In this document: positions 52,634 through 63,974 of the stretch, in pieces
Position numbering within the stretch: position 1 is the first letter of the stretch
How the letters are laid out: every line of letters starts with the position of its first letter
Origin: Taudactylus pleione
Lineage: Eukaryota > Chordata > Amphibia > Anura > Myobatrachidae
Direction of reading: 5' to 3'
Length of the DNA stretch: 64,000 bases
Assembly (NCBI GenBank): GCA_031769625.1
Contig: JAUIMM010000040.1
Span: forward strand, 12,964,501 to 13,028,500
Notes under the pieces: generated by a model
Seen by the model: the letters and a program-made list of their open reading frames with translations, nothing else
Told to the model about the DNA's origin: nothing
Databases searched by the model: none
Translations under genes and position numbers: made by a program

Positions 52634-55600
52634 CTACGGAGGCAAGATGTCATCCTCATCCTCCTCATCCACCGATTCCTCACCCTCTTCAGTGTGTACA
52701 TCCTCATCCTCACAAAGTATTAACTCGTCCCCACTTGAATCCACCACCACAGGTCTCTCTGTACGTTCTGGAGGCTGGTCTCCCTGGAAGAGCTGATAAT
52801 TCATTTTGATGAACATCATCTTCTCCACATTCTGTGGAAGCAACCTCCTACGCCTTTCGCTGACAAGGTTCCCGGCTGCACTAAACACTCTTTCAGAGTA
52901 TACACTGGAGGGGGGGGCAACTCAGGTAAAATAGAGCCAGTTTGTACAGGGGCCTCCAAATTGCCTCTTTTTCCTGCCAGTACAGGTATGGACTGTCTGA
53001 CATGCCTACTTGGATGCTGTCACCGATGTAATCCTCCACCATTCTATAAATGGTGACAGTATCATATGCAGTGACAGTAGACATGTCAGAAATTGTTGCC
53101 AGGTCCTTCAGTCCGGACCAGATGTCCAAACTTGGTCCTGCCTGCCCTGCATCACCGCCAGCGGGTTGCTTAGGATACCTAAGTTTTTTTCCTGGCAGCC
53201 CCAGTTGTGGGAGAAAATGAAGAAGGAGCTGTTGACGTGTCACGTTCCGCTTCAGCTGACAGTGTGTTCACCAACAGGTCTTTGCACCTTTGCAGGCTTG
53301 TGTCAGCCGGAAAGAGAGACACCACATAGGCTTTAAACCTAGGATCAAGCACGGTGGCCAAAATGTAGTGGTCTGATTTCAACAGATTGACCACCCTGGA
53401 ATCCTGGCAAAGCGAATGAAGGGCTTCATCCACAAGTCCCACATGCCGAGCGGAATCGCTCCGTCTTAGCTCCTCCTTCACTTTCTCCAGCTGCTTCTGC
53501 AAAAGCCTGATGAGGGGAATGACCTGACTCAAGCTGGCAGTGTCTGAACTGACTTCACGTGTGGCAAGTTCGAAGGGCTGGAGAACCTTGCACAACACGG
53601 AAATCATTCTCCACTGCGCTTGAGTCAGGTGCATACCCCCTCCTTTGCCTATGTCATAGGTGGATGTATAGGCTTGAATGGCCTTTTGCTGCTCCTCCAT
53701 CCTCTGAAGCATATAGAGGGTTGAGTTCCACCGCGTCACAACCTCTTGCTTCAGGTGATGGCGGGGCAGGTTCAAGAGTGTTTGCTGGCGCTCCAGTCTT
53801 CGGCACGCAGTCGCTGAATGGTGAAAGTGGCCAGAAATTTTTTGGGCCACCCAAAGCGTCTCCTGCACGCCCCTGTCGCTTTTCAGAAAATTCTGCACCA
53901 CCAAGTTTATTGTGTGAGCAAAACATGGGACGTGCTGGAATTTGCCCAGATGTAATGCCCGCACAATATTGGTGGCGTTGTCAGATATCACAAATCCCCA
54001 GGAGAGTCTAAGTGGGGTAAGCCACTGGGCGATGATTTCCCTCAGTTTCTCTAAGAGGTTGTCGGCGGTGTGCCTCTTACTGAAACCGGTGATACACAGC
54101 GTAGCCTGCCTTGGAACGAGCTGGCGTTTCTGAGATGCTGCGACTGGTGACGCTGCTGCTGTTGCTGCGTAAGGTGATACATCTACCCAGTGGGCTGTCA
54201 CAGTCATATAGTCCTTAGTCTGCCCTGTTCCACTTGTCCACATGTTCGTGGTTAAGTGGACATTGGGTACAACGGCATTTTTTCAGGACACTGAGGACAC
54301 TTTTTCTGACGTTTCTGTACAGTCTCGGTATCGCCTGCCTAGTGAAGTGGAATCTAGACGGGATTTGGAACCGGGGACACACTACCTCCATCAATTGTCT
54401 AAATCCCACTGCACTAATGGCGGATACCGGACGCACGTCTAACACCAACATAGCAGTCAAGGCCTCAGTTATACGTTTTGCTTCAGGATGACTGCTGTCG
54501 TACTTCATCCTCCTCGCTAAGGACTGTTGGAGGGTCAATTGTTTAGTAAAAGTAGTGGTGTTCCTACTTCCTCTCTGGGATGATGAACGACTCCCAGCAG
54601 CAGCAACAGCAGCAGCGGCAGCAGGAGGCGTAGCAATGCAGGATCCTCCGGAGGAATCCCGGATAGGAGAGTCAGTCATGCCAGTGACATGGCCTGCATG
54701 ACTACTTCCGATCCTGACTAAGGAGGAAATTGACGAGGAGGGAGTTGACGGTGTGGTTTGCAGGCGCTTGGATACAACAGGACAAAGGGATTTAGGTGTC
54801 CCTGGACTGCTTACGGTCTTAGCCAAAGTTTCTGAACTTGACAGTAACTTATTATGAACGCGCTGCAGGTGCCGTATAAGGGAGGATGTTCCTAGGTGGT
54901 TAACGTCCCTACCCCTACTTATTCCACCTTTACATAAGGTACATATGGCAAGACAGTTGTTGTCCGGATTTGGATAGAAATATTGCCAGACCAAAGAGGT
55001 GGAATGTTTGGTCTTCTGCCCAGGCATGACCGTGATGGGCTTTTTCATCCCACGGACAACAACTGTCTCCCCCGGAGCCTGATTTAAACAAACCACATCA
55101 CCATCAGAATCCTCCTCGCCAACTTCCTCCTCAGCGCCAGCTACACCAGTATCCTCATCCTGTTGTACTTCAACAGTGACATCTTCAATTTGCATATCAG
55201 CAAGTGGACTGTGGGTGCTCCTTTCAGCACTTGCAGGGGGCGTGCAAATGGTGGAAAGAGCCACCTCTTCCCGTCCAGTGCTGGGAAGGTCAGGCATCGC
55301 AACCACCACCACACTTGGACTCTCCTTGGGGATTTGTGATATCTTCCTAGAAAGCACAGTTCTTCGCTGTGCTTTTGCCAGCTTAACTCTTTTGATTTTT
55401 TTAGTGGGAGGAGGGCTTCCATCGTCATGTGAAGCTGAACCACTAGTCATGAACATACTAGGGATCGACCTTAGCCGTTCCTTGCCACTCCGTGGCGTAA
55501 ATGGCATATGGCAAGTTTACGTTTCTCTTCAGCTGATTTAAATGTTTTTTTCAAGGTCATTTTCCTGAACTTTGTCATCTGGGATTGTATGTGCCCTCTA

Positions 55601-55749
55601 TTATGACATTGGGTATCGGCCTTGGCAGACGACGTTGATGGCATGTTATCGTCTATGTCATGACTAGTGGCAGCAGCTTCAGCACTAGGAGGAAGTGGTT
55701 CTTGATCTTTCTCTATTTTATTTTTATCGGAGAAAGTTTGGTCCTCCAT
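52634..55749 (-). pseudogene. hAT transposase with BED finger, multiply frameshifted (element F)
   Basis: Pieces: 55471-55749 (N-terminus MEDQTFSDKNKIEK), 54215-55507 (430 residues, starts MPFTPRSGKERL, BED finger intact with C-x2-C and RHLQRVH), 53179-54243 (catalytic core with TTDMW-side start, ISDNATNIV, RWNST, LDPRFK), 52893-53243 and 52634-52888 (dimerisation domain and acidic tail). Breaks: one A missing near 55505 (shared with E), an extra T in the run at 54277-54283, an extra T at 53184-53190, and an extra G in the run at 52910-52917 (8 instead of 7). Three of the four are homopolymer changes. A protein could restart at the internal ATG of MPFT but would still be cut short. Confidence 0.92.
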
Positions 55750-55759
55750 TTATGTTATA

Positions 55760-58345
55760 TCGATTTGATATATACGTGCGGCTAAACACAGAAAATATTT
55801 TTTTATTTTTGCTGGAGAGTAGTGCACTTTGTGGGTTACACCAGCCTTTAAGAAATGAGCCAGCCGGCTCTTTACTTATGGGACACAGGCGCACGCTTGG
55901 CGCTGCTCCTTTGTTGATGCACGTGCGGCTACTGCGCACACAATTCACAAACACAGAAAATAATTTTTTTGGTTTGGAGTGTACTTTCGAGGTTACAGCA
56001 CCCTTTAACGGTCAAGCCAGCCGGCCCTTTACTTATGACACAGGCGCACGCTTGGCACTACTTTGTTGATACACGTGCGGCTACTGCGCACACAATTCAC
56101 AAACAAAGAAAATATATATTTTTTTGGTGGACTGGAGTGTACTTTGGGGGTTACAGCACCCTTTAACGGTCAAGCCAGCCGGCCCTTTACTTATGACACA
56201 GGCGCACGCTTGGCACTACTTTGTTGATGCACGTGCGGCTACTGCGCACACAATTCACAAACACAGAAAATATATATTTTTTTGGTTTGGACTGGAGTGT
56301 ACTTTGGGGGTTACAGCACCCTTTAACGGTCAAGCCAGCCGGCCCTTTACTGATTACACAGGCGCACGCTTGGCACTATTTTGTTGATGCACGTGCGGCT
56401 ACTGCGCACACAATTCACAAACACAGAAAATAATTTTTTTGGTTTGGAGTGTACTTTCGAGGTTACAGCACCCTTTAACGGTCAAGCCAGCCGGCCCTTT
56501 ACTTATGACACAGGCGCACGCTTGGCACTACTTTGTTGATACACGTGCGGCTACTGCGCACACAATTCACAAACACAGAAAATATATATTTTTTTGGTGG
56601 ACTGGAGTGTACTTTGGGGGTTACAGCACCCTTTAACGGTCAAGCCAGCCGGCCCTTTACTTATGACACAGGCGCACGCTTGGCACTACTTTGTTGATGC
56701 ACGTGCGGCTACTGCGCACACAATTCACAAACACAGAAAATATATATTTTTTTGGTTTGGACTGGAGTGTACTTTGGGGGTTACAGCACCCTTTAACGGT
56801 CAAGCCAGCCGGCCCTTTACTGATTACACAGGCGCACGCTTGGCACTATTTTGTTGATGCACGTGCGGCTACTGCGCACACAATTCACAAACACAGAAAA
56901 TAATTTTTTTTTTGGTTTGGACTGGAGTGTACTTTGGGGGTTACAGCACCCTTTAACGGTCAAGCCAGTCGGCCCTTTACTTATGACACAGACGCACGCT
57001 TGGCACTACTTTGTTGATGCACGTGCGGCTACTGCGCACTCAATTCACAAACACAGAAAATAATTTTTTTTTTGGTTTGGACTTTAGTGTACTTTGGGGG
57101 TTACAGCACCCTTTAACGGTCAAGCCAGCCGGCCCTTTACTTATGACACAGGCGCACGCTTGGCACTACTTTGTTGATGCACGTGCGGCTACTGCGCACA
57201 CAATTCACAAACACAGAAAATATATATTTTTTTGGTTTGGACTGGAGTGTACTTTGGGGGTTACAGCACCCTTTAACGGTCAAGCCAGCCAGCCCTTTAC
57301 TTATGACACAGGCGCCCGCTTGGCACTACTTTGTTGATGCACGTGCGGCTACTGCGCACACAATTCACAAACACAGAAAACATTTTTTTTTTTGGTTTGG
57401 ACTGGAGTGTACTTTGGGGGTTACAGCACCCTTTAATGGTCAAGCCAGCCGGCCCCTTACTTATGGCACAGGCGCACGCTTGGCACTACTTTGTTGATGC
57501 ACGTGCGGCTACTGCGCACACAATTCACAAACACAGAAAATAATTTTTTTTTTGGTTTGGACTGGAGTGTACTTTGGGGGTTACAGCACCCTTTAACGGT
57601 CAAGCCAGTCGGCCCTTTACTTATGACACAGACGCACGCTTGGCACTACTTTGTTGATGCACGTGCGGCTACTGCGCACACAATTCACAAACACAGAAAA
57701 TATTTTTTTTTTTGGTTTGGACTGGAGTGTACTTTGGGGGTTACAGCACCCTTTAACGGTCAAGCCAGCCGGCCCTTTACTTATGACACAGGCGCACGCT
57801 TGGCACTACTTTGTTGATGCACGTGCTGCTACTGCACACACAATTCACAAATACAGAAAATAATTTTTTTTTTGGTTTGGACTGGAGTGTACTTTGGGGG
57901 TTACAGCACCCTTTAACGGTCAAGCCAGCCGGCCCTTTACTTATGACACAGGCGCACGCTTGGCACTACTTTGTTGATGCACGTGCGGCTACTGCGCACA
58001 CAATTCACAAACACAGAAAATTATTTTTTTTTTGGTTTGGACTGGAGTGTACTTTGGGGGTTACAGCACCCTTTAACGGTCAAGCCAGCCGGCCCTTTAC
58101 TTATGACACAGGCGCACGCTTGGCACTACTTTGTTGATGCACGTGCGGCTACTGCGCACACAATTCACAAACACAGAAAATATAAATTTTTTGGGTTTGG
58201 AGTGTACTTTGGGGGTTACAGCACCCTTTAACGGTCAAGCCAGCCGGCCCTTTACTTATGACACAGGCGCACGCTTGGCACTACTTTGTTGATGCACGTG
58301 CGGCTACTGCGCACACAATTCACAAACACAGAAAAAATATTATTT
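55760..58345. repeat. 160-bp tandem repeat of hAT F (about 16 units)
   Basis: Sixteen occurrences of the GCACGTGCGGCTACTGC landmark at close to 160-bp spacing from 55916 to 58291. Two adjacent 470-bp blocks (55949-56418 and 56419-56888) are near-identical, sharing 'ctttcgaggtt' and 'ctgattacacagg', so a three-unit higher-order duplication has occurred. Others share variants such as 'cagtcggcc' at 56966 and 57606. Reading frames of 70-108 codons are artefacts. Confidence 0.93.
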
Positions 58346-58722
58346 TTTTAGCACTTGGGGGGAGCACCCCTGATGGACAGAGCACCCCCTGGACAACACT
58401 ACAGCACCCCTTTAGGACTGGAACACTGCACAGGACTTTGGAGTGGACACAGCCCCTATGGAGAACTGACTGCACAACACAGTCCAGCCAGCCCCTATGG
58501 TCTTTGAAGTAGTGGACACAGCCCCTATTAACAACAGCAGCACAGCACAACACAGCCAGCCCCTATGGACTTTGAAGTAGTGGACAACAGCAGCACAGCG
58601 CAGCACAGCACAGCACAACACTACTCTGCACTACACTACACTACACAGCCCAGCCAGCCCTAACTCCCACCCTCCCTCTTCACTGTCCACAGCCGAGTGA
58701 GAAAATGGCGCCGACGCGCGTA

Positions 58723-58731
58723 CCTTATATA
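58723..58731 (-). promoter_or_regulatory. TATA box of hAT F
   Basis: TATATAAGG on the minus strand with 'gatgacgtttt' upstream and 'ggcgccatttt' downstream, as in B and E. Confidence 0.6.
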
Positions 58732-58896
58732 GGAACCAAAACCCGACAGACTCGGAAGGCGGGATGATGACGTTTTGCCTCGATTTCAGATCCGAGTCAG
58801 GCAGGAAAAGTCGAGCCTGACTCGGATCTGCCTCGGATCGGGGGGGCTCAGGGGGGTTCGGATTTCAGAAATCCGAACCCGCTCACCCCTACTGTG

Positions 58897-58926
58897 AAAT
58901 AATAATAATAATAATAATAATAATAA
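58897..58926 (+). repeat. (TAA)n microsatellite at hAT insertion site
   Basis: About nine TAA units directly follow the right target duplication of element F. A similar (TTA)n tract is at 59233-59254. Confidence 0.85.
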
Positions 58927-59324
58927 TTACACACTATTACTATATTGGCAACTATTGTTGTTTTTGATGAGGCTAGTTCTGCACTTGGTCAAGTTAAACT
59001 CTCATCTTCAGCCACCCTATGAAACCCAAAAAATTAGCACAGCAAGAAAAAGTGTCTGCGTATATAATTAAGATAGTAGTTAGGTTGTAAGTGTTAGTTA
59101 AAATTCTACCCAGACTAGATTTGCTATTGGATTCTTTTTTGCCATCAACAGTATTTCTTAACATCTGTAAGGCACTCAGGCAGCACACATGCCAAGGTTG
59201 CCCTTGTTTGACCTTATTATGCACACATGTACTTTATTATTATTATTATTATTATATCTTCTGTATGCCGCAACACTAAGTGTCAATAGTGTCATATAGG
59301 GATTCTATTAGGTCAATCTAATTA
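58927..59324. other. Non-coding sequence with (TTA)n
   Basis: No gene is recognised; (TTA)n at 59233-59254 may be the tail of an old LINE or SINE. Confidence 0.4.
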
Positions 59325-60098
59325 GGGGCAAATCGTGAGGTGCGAGTTGCTATTTTCTGTTTGAATTTGCATAGCGACTTCGTTTTGCAATCCAATTAGC
59401 TCGCACTGAACCATTCAGACTGAATTCGCATCTTTCCATTCACACCTCCCTGAGGGTGAGAGATGGAAAGAAACAGTTTTATATTAAGGTCAAAATGCTG
59501 AGACACTGTGCTGAACTCCTTGGACACCCCCCCTTAATGACTAATTAGGCAATTGGGAGTTTCCAATTAGCTTTTTTAGTCCAATAATCACATATCATTT
59601 TTTGGGGTAAAAAAGTGTCCTTAAATTACCCCAAAATCAACTTTTTTGTTAGTTTAGGCACCCCAAATTTAATTGTAATATTTTTTTTAATTGAAAACTG
59701 TATTTTTTGTATTAATTTTTTTTACAATATTTACCTCAAAGTACTCCAAAATCACCTTTTTTCCTACTTTTTTTTTGCATTTTTCATTTAATTCGTTTGA
59801 GATTAAATGAAAAAGTTAGCTCTTTATAATTTTTTTTTAAAAAGCACAAATTAGCCGTTTGACACCATTTAGAAACCTTCAGTACTTTCCTAATGACAAC
59901 AAACAGCTTTTATACAGTCCTGCTAACAAAATTATCCGTTTTGGTGGCTCCAGGATGGTTTCCCCACTTTTTTATGCACTTCTCTCACATCGCATATGGC
60001 AGTCAATTCGCAGACCTCCGCTGCAAGTACCGCAAATAGGCATTTTTAATTGGGGTGCGCGCATTCGTTGGGAGATCTCACCATCATGACTCTGCCCC
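59325..60098. mobile_element. Probable Harbinger-like MITE related to 1555-2432
   Basis: Left end GGGGCAAATCGTGAGGTGCG; right end near 'gactctgcccc' (60098). The interior has 'accccaaaatca' and 'aggcaccccaaattt' blocks like 1555-2432. Flanks do not give a clean duplication, so the boundaries are tentative. Confidence 0.4.
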
Positions 60099-60386
60099 TG
60101 TCACAAATTGCAGCATCATGCACAGGGTGCAGGGACATGATGAGGAGATTCACTGAGACAGATATATGCAATGGGATTTAATAGTGTAGTGGGGGATTAC
60201 ATTATTGTGCAGATTATTTTATAGCTTATTCTTGTTTTATTTTAAATTTTTATACATTTTGATTTTCTAATTCTGGTATTTATATATGACTATCGCATTA
60301 CTACCCAGTTTCTGATCTGCATGCATTTCTGTATTGTTCTGCTATCCTGTACTTATAGGCAATTGCACAGTGCTACTTCTCTCTAT

Positions 60387-61094
60387 GGCCTCTATTTTAT
60401 TACAATCCGCATTTAAAAGCTCTGTCCTTGCGAATCCCATCTACACATTTCTCCCTGTATTTTTTGGAAAAATTGTGTCTGCTGCCAGCTACCACAACCC
60501 CCCCACTCAGATTACACTTAGCTCCTGTGATCGGTGCTCTGGCAATGTCCTCTGGGCCTCTGGTCAGCTGGTCTCCCGGCCGGCACTGTGTTCTCGTTCA
60601 GCTGATCACACATTGCGGGAGCTGGGAGACCAGCTGACCGGAGCCCCAGAGGACATCACCGAATCATCAATCACCCCGAATGCAGGTATGATTTTTTTTT
60701 TAGTTTTTTGCAGTGATCGGCTTGTGTTCTGTTTCGACCACACAGCTGATCACTGGGGCTCAGTTCCCCGCCTGCTCTGCCTGTAAGAGTCGAGGAACTG
60801 GGGGAAACCCTGGATGACGCCATCTCCAGGCGGCGTTATTATCACAGGGTTCCCCGGTATATTTTCACAATTTATTTTTAGTAAATCTGGCCAGATCACA
60901 TTTCCCATTACAATTATGGGAAATGCGATCTGCTTACTAAAAATGTGTGATAATTAAGGTTTGGAGTAGAATTTTATGTATTGTACTCTAATTGCCCTTT
61001 GGTAAATTTATGTGAAACTTAAATAATGTGAAAAGGGTGTGAAACACCCCTTTTCACTTTATTTTAGCAAAATTAATGTTAATAAATAGAGCCC
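60387..61094. mobile_element. MITE with GGCCTCTATTTATTA ends, TSD TAT
   Basis: The ends GGCCTCTATTTTATTAC and TTAATAAATAGAGCCC are flanked by TAT (60384-60386, 61095-61097). It contains the long imperfect palindrome 'cctctggtcagctggtctcc' and 'ggagaccagctgaccggagc' around 60545-60655. It is non-coding. Confidence 0.75.
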
Positions 61095-61298
61095 TATGTC
61101 ATTTTCATCAGGGTAAACAAGTGCACTTTCCTAGTTCTTTATATTCTGCATGTAGTTATTCTACATAGAATTATGGGTACAATGCTTGATATTTGCCCTT
61201 GTCTCCTTTGCCTCTAAATCGAGCTGTAGTAGTACTACATGAAATTATACTGCCACTAGTATTATTCAATGACTATATGTTCCCTACCTTTTCCCTGC

Positions 61299-61549
61299 CA
61301 GTGGTGTAAATAGGGGAGGGGGGGGGGATCGAGCAGGTCATCTTACCAATTGAGCCACCTGCTACTATAGAGAAAGCCTGTGAATTCTAACTACAGTATA
61401 TGAAGCTATTGCACATTCTTATTAATCTAAAATACAGTCAGGTAGCAGGTGGCAATGCCCATTTTTGACGTGCGCGCCGAAGCGGGGAGGGGGGGGGAGG
61501 GCAATTTGTCATCTTGCCCTGGGCACCAAATATCCTAGTTACACCTCTG
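61299..61549. mobile_element. Short CAGTGGTGTAA-ended hAT-like MITE
   Basis: The ends CAGTGGTGTAAATAGG and CCTAGTTACACCTCTG are inverted. Flanking 8-mers (ttccctgc and cttcccac) do not match. Inside, on the minus strand near 61330-61375, a tRNA box-A-like TGGCTCAATTGG is visible. Confidence 0.6.
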
Positions 61550-61667
61550 CTTCCCACTTTCACATAGTAACAGCTGCCAAAGTCAAATTACACTGGTGGG
61601 GAGACATGTACTGTCATAGGCATATACTCTATGCCTGCATGTGAGTGGAATGACGGTGTGGCTGGTA

Positions 61668-62039
61668 CAGGGCTGGTGCAAGGCTTCTAGGCACCCTAGG
61701 CAAAACTTCTGCCTGCGCCCGCGCCCCCCCTCCCCCTCCAACTAAACACGACTATTGCGGGTAACGCAGCCGGTGGGTATTCTGCAGCATAATCATAAAT
61801 TACTATCAACCTCTGTGTCAGGCCCATGCCTTCTCAGGGGAGGGGGTTTGGAAGCGTGTGTAGAGAGGTGCCCGCTGCCGGGGTAGACAGGTTTCCCAGG
61901 TCTCTCAGCCAGCAGGAGTGGCTTCCAAGAGAGAGGCAAAACCATGTCCCCTCTCCAAGGCAGCCTCAGCGGGTCGCCCGTCAGGTCCCGGCACCCTTAG
62001 GCAGCTGCCTAAAGCTGCCTATTGGAAGCACCGGCCCTG
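61668..62039. mobile_element. Non-autonomous hAT with CAGGGCYGGTGC ends
   Basis: The ends CAGGGCTGGTGCAAGG and GGAAGCACCGGCCCTG are flanked by ggctggta (61660-61667) and ggctgggg (62040-62047), 6/8 matching. It has a C-rich interior and no coding sequence. Confidence 0.8.
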
Positions 62040-62331
62040 GGCTGGGGTGAATACTTTTTAGTAGCTGCTTCTTATTGGCTTTTTTTATTGGCTAAAAACT
62101 ATTTCAATAAGCAAGACTATGTGACTCATCTGAATTTGTTATGTACAATTAAACAATTTGACTTCAAAAATACTTGTCAATGCAAGCATATTGCAGTAAG
62201 CTCTTATTTTGCTTTGCTTTGAAATCGAGAATTTGGAAACTCCACAATAGAATACCTGCATTTCCTCCAGGCAGAGCGAACATTTATAGAGTGTCCCAAA
62301 TTTTGGGGACAAAAATACAAATATACCGGCA

Positions 62332-62775
62332 TGTTACAGACATACAGAGTATAAGAAGAGACTAAATGCTGGGTTCGAGTTTCAGTTGTATTGGCAGAAC
62401 CTATGATGTTGATAGGTGTCAGTGATGTGTGATGGAGGTCAGGCCACACAACAGATATCCAGCAGAAAATGTTTGCAGGATAAAACAGGGTTAATGCAGG
62501 TATATAATTGATGTATATAGGAGGCTTATAAAGATGTAGCCAGGAGTGTATAGGGTACATACAGGGGTAATGGATATCCTGTCTAAACAGTGGTGACAGT
62601 GGTAGTTGCAGTACATGGATATACTGCTCTGAGGTGATGGTATAGCTTCACTTATTGTAGGCAAATGGTCTCTGATGTAGTGAAATGCCCGGAGGTACAT
62701 CCTGTATCTACACCATCCCTGGTTACACACAACAAAACATTCCACATTTTTTGATGTCTCACCTGTAACCGAAAC

Positions 62776-62815
<40 letters not shown>

Positions 62816-62848
62816 AATCTAGAACTAACAATGTAAGACATGTTAACA
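62332..62848 (-). mobile_element. Candidate 3' LTR of a Ty1/copia element
   Basis: On the minus strand it begins TGTTAACATG, directly after the copia RNase H end, and ends TCTGTAACA at 62332, giving a TGT...ACA boundary of about 517 bp. It contains an (AT)n microsatellite at 62779-62812. No second LTR is in the window and no clear polypurine tract precedes it, so the limits are provisional. Confidence 0.5.
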
Positions 62849-62859
62849 TTTAAAAAACA

Positions 62860-63175
62860 TTACAGTCCACATTTTTGCAAAAAAGATTTTAGTACATGTG
62901 ACATCAGACATTTGGTCAACATATCAGCAAGGTTCTCCTCACTTGTCACATATTTCACACTAATCCATTTACCATCTACTAGCTCTATTATAGAATGGTG
63001 TCTTATGGCAATGTGCTTAGACCAGCCATGATGTTTGGTGCTGGAAGTACTGTAAATCAATTTCACCTTTGTTGTCACATGCAAACTTCCATTTTTTTAA
63101 AAACTTGAGCTTGTACCCTTTAGGTATTTAAGGATAAGTTTTACAGCAGTTCTCTTCCACAGTTGATTGTAAATT
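62860..63175 (-). pseudogene. Copia polyprotein C-terminal relic (RT end and RNase H)
   Basis: Minus strand. 63097-63175 encodes TAVKLILKYLKGTSS, the conserved stretch at the end of copia reverse transcriptase (AVK-ILRYLKGT type). 62860-63084 encodes SKHIAIRHHSIIELVDGK and YVTSEENLADMLTK, the standard RNase H C-terminus of Ty1/copia; a CDN motif is readable in another frame near 63080. About 100 residues of RNase H and a frame are lost between the two parts. In copia elements the enzyme copies the RNA genome in cytoplasmic particles; this one is dead. Confidence 0.8.
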
Positions 63176-63176
63176 G

Positions 63177-63535
63177 CAGTGGCGTAACTACTTACCCCCG
63201 CAGCCCCCGCGATGGCTTGGAGGCGCTGGGTAGCTTGGGGGCGACGGGGGCAGTAGTAGTAACTACGGAGGGTGCAGGGGGTGTGGTCGCACCCCCTGCA
63301 CCCTCCATCTGCCGGGCACCTGCTGAGTGTGTTACCAGCGTGCGCCTGGCTCCTATTCAAACCCCCGGCGGCAGCCGGAGGACGGAGCTCCCTCCGTCTT
63401 CCGGGTCCCGCAGGGCACTATGGGAGTGACGTAATGATGTCACTCCCATAGTACCGAGGAGCGGACGCTGGGGACGGAGCTCAGGAGTGAGCTCCGTCTT
63501 CCGGGTCCCGCAGAGCACTATGGGAGTGACGTATA
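63177..63535. mobile_element. CAGTGGCGTAACTA element fragment inside the copia relic
   Basis: The left end CAGTGGCGTAACTACTTACC (63177) interrupts the copia coding sequence. It contains the GC-rich module with a palindrome 'actatgggagtgac...gtcactcccatagt' (63417-63452) and a partial second copy of 'ctccgtcttccgggtcccgc' (63495-63514). The right terminus is missing. It sits where most of copia integrase and RT should be. Confidence 0.55.
63365..63532 (-). promoter_or_regulatory. Shared GC-rich module, duplicated partial copies
   Basis: Two adjacent partial repeats of 'gagctccctccgtcttccgg' type and 'cactatgggagtgacgta'. CRE-like TGACGTAA at 63427. No minisatellite follows in this copy. Confidence 0.4.
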
Positions 63536-63544
63536 AGCATCATG

Positions 63545-63974
63545 AAGTACTATTTACTGCTCAGTGACTCTACCTCCATTGGTCCACACGTTTGTGTGCA
63601 ATAGTTCCAATGATGTGTTAGCTCTGGACATTGGCTATGAAAAGGGACATATTTGCTTATCCATCACACAACTTTCACATTTTGTTCTTTCTGGGTTGTT
63701 CACTGACATCCCTGTCACCATGCCATCTAGAAGTTTCTGTACTTTGTCATACCCTAGGTGGCACATTCTATGCCACAGGTCCATGGACTGGTTAAAATCT
63801 GAAGTGGCTATTGCACTACAGTCTTTAATGTCTAGGATGTACAGTTGTTGGCACTGCGTTGTCTTTGCAATTATAGTCCCTCTTTTTTTGTACACAACAC
63901 ACTGTCCTCCTGTGAATTGGACTTTGTATCCCTTCTTCTCCTGTACACTGTTAGCAATCATAATGGTGTTCCTA
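63545..63974 (-). pseudogene. Copia polyprotein relic (GAG-pre-integrase and start of integrase)
   Basis: Minus-strand 63635-63974 encodes QLYILDIKD, then LWHRMCHLGYDKVQKLL and CESCVMDKQ, the GAG-pre-integrase zinc-binding signature (H-x-n-H ... C-x2-C) of Ty1/copia. After a stop at about 63633 the frame continues with SLELLHTNVW, matching the start of the integrase core (LELIHTDVWGP type), where the catalytic Asp of HTD reads Asn. It ends by 63545 and the rest of integrase and RT is absent. The 5' side is cut by a MITE at 63975. Confidence 0.8.

Larger units (their letters stand above)
52006..58891 (-). mobile_element. hAT transposon F with expanded 160-bp array, TSD ctgtgaaa
   Basis: The ends TAGGGGTGTGCACCGGCC and GCTCACCCCTA are flanked by a perfect ctgtgaaa (51998-52005, 58892-58899). 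Minus-strand order: palindromes, TATA (58723-58731), leader, about 16 copies of the 160-bp repeat, transposase (55749 to 52634), 3' hairpin (52522-52577). It is longer than E mainly because of the repeat array. Confidence 0.95.

Noticed and set aside
55900..58231. Series of 70-108 codon reading frames (MLMHVRLLRTQ type)
   Set aside because: They follow the 160-bp tandem repeat exactly and shift frame between units; not coding.
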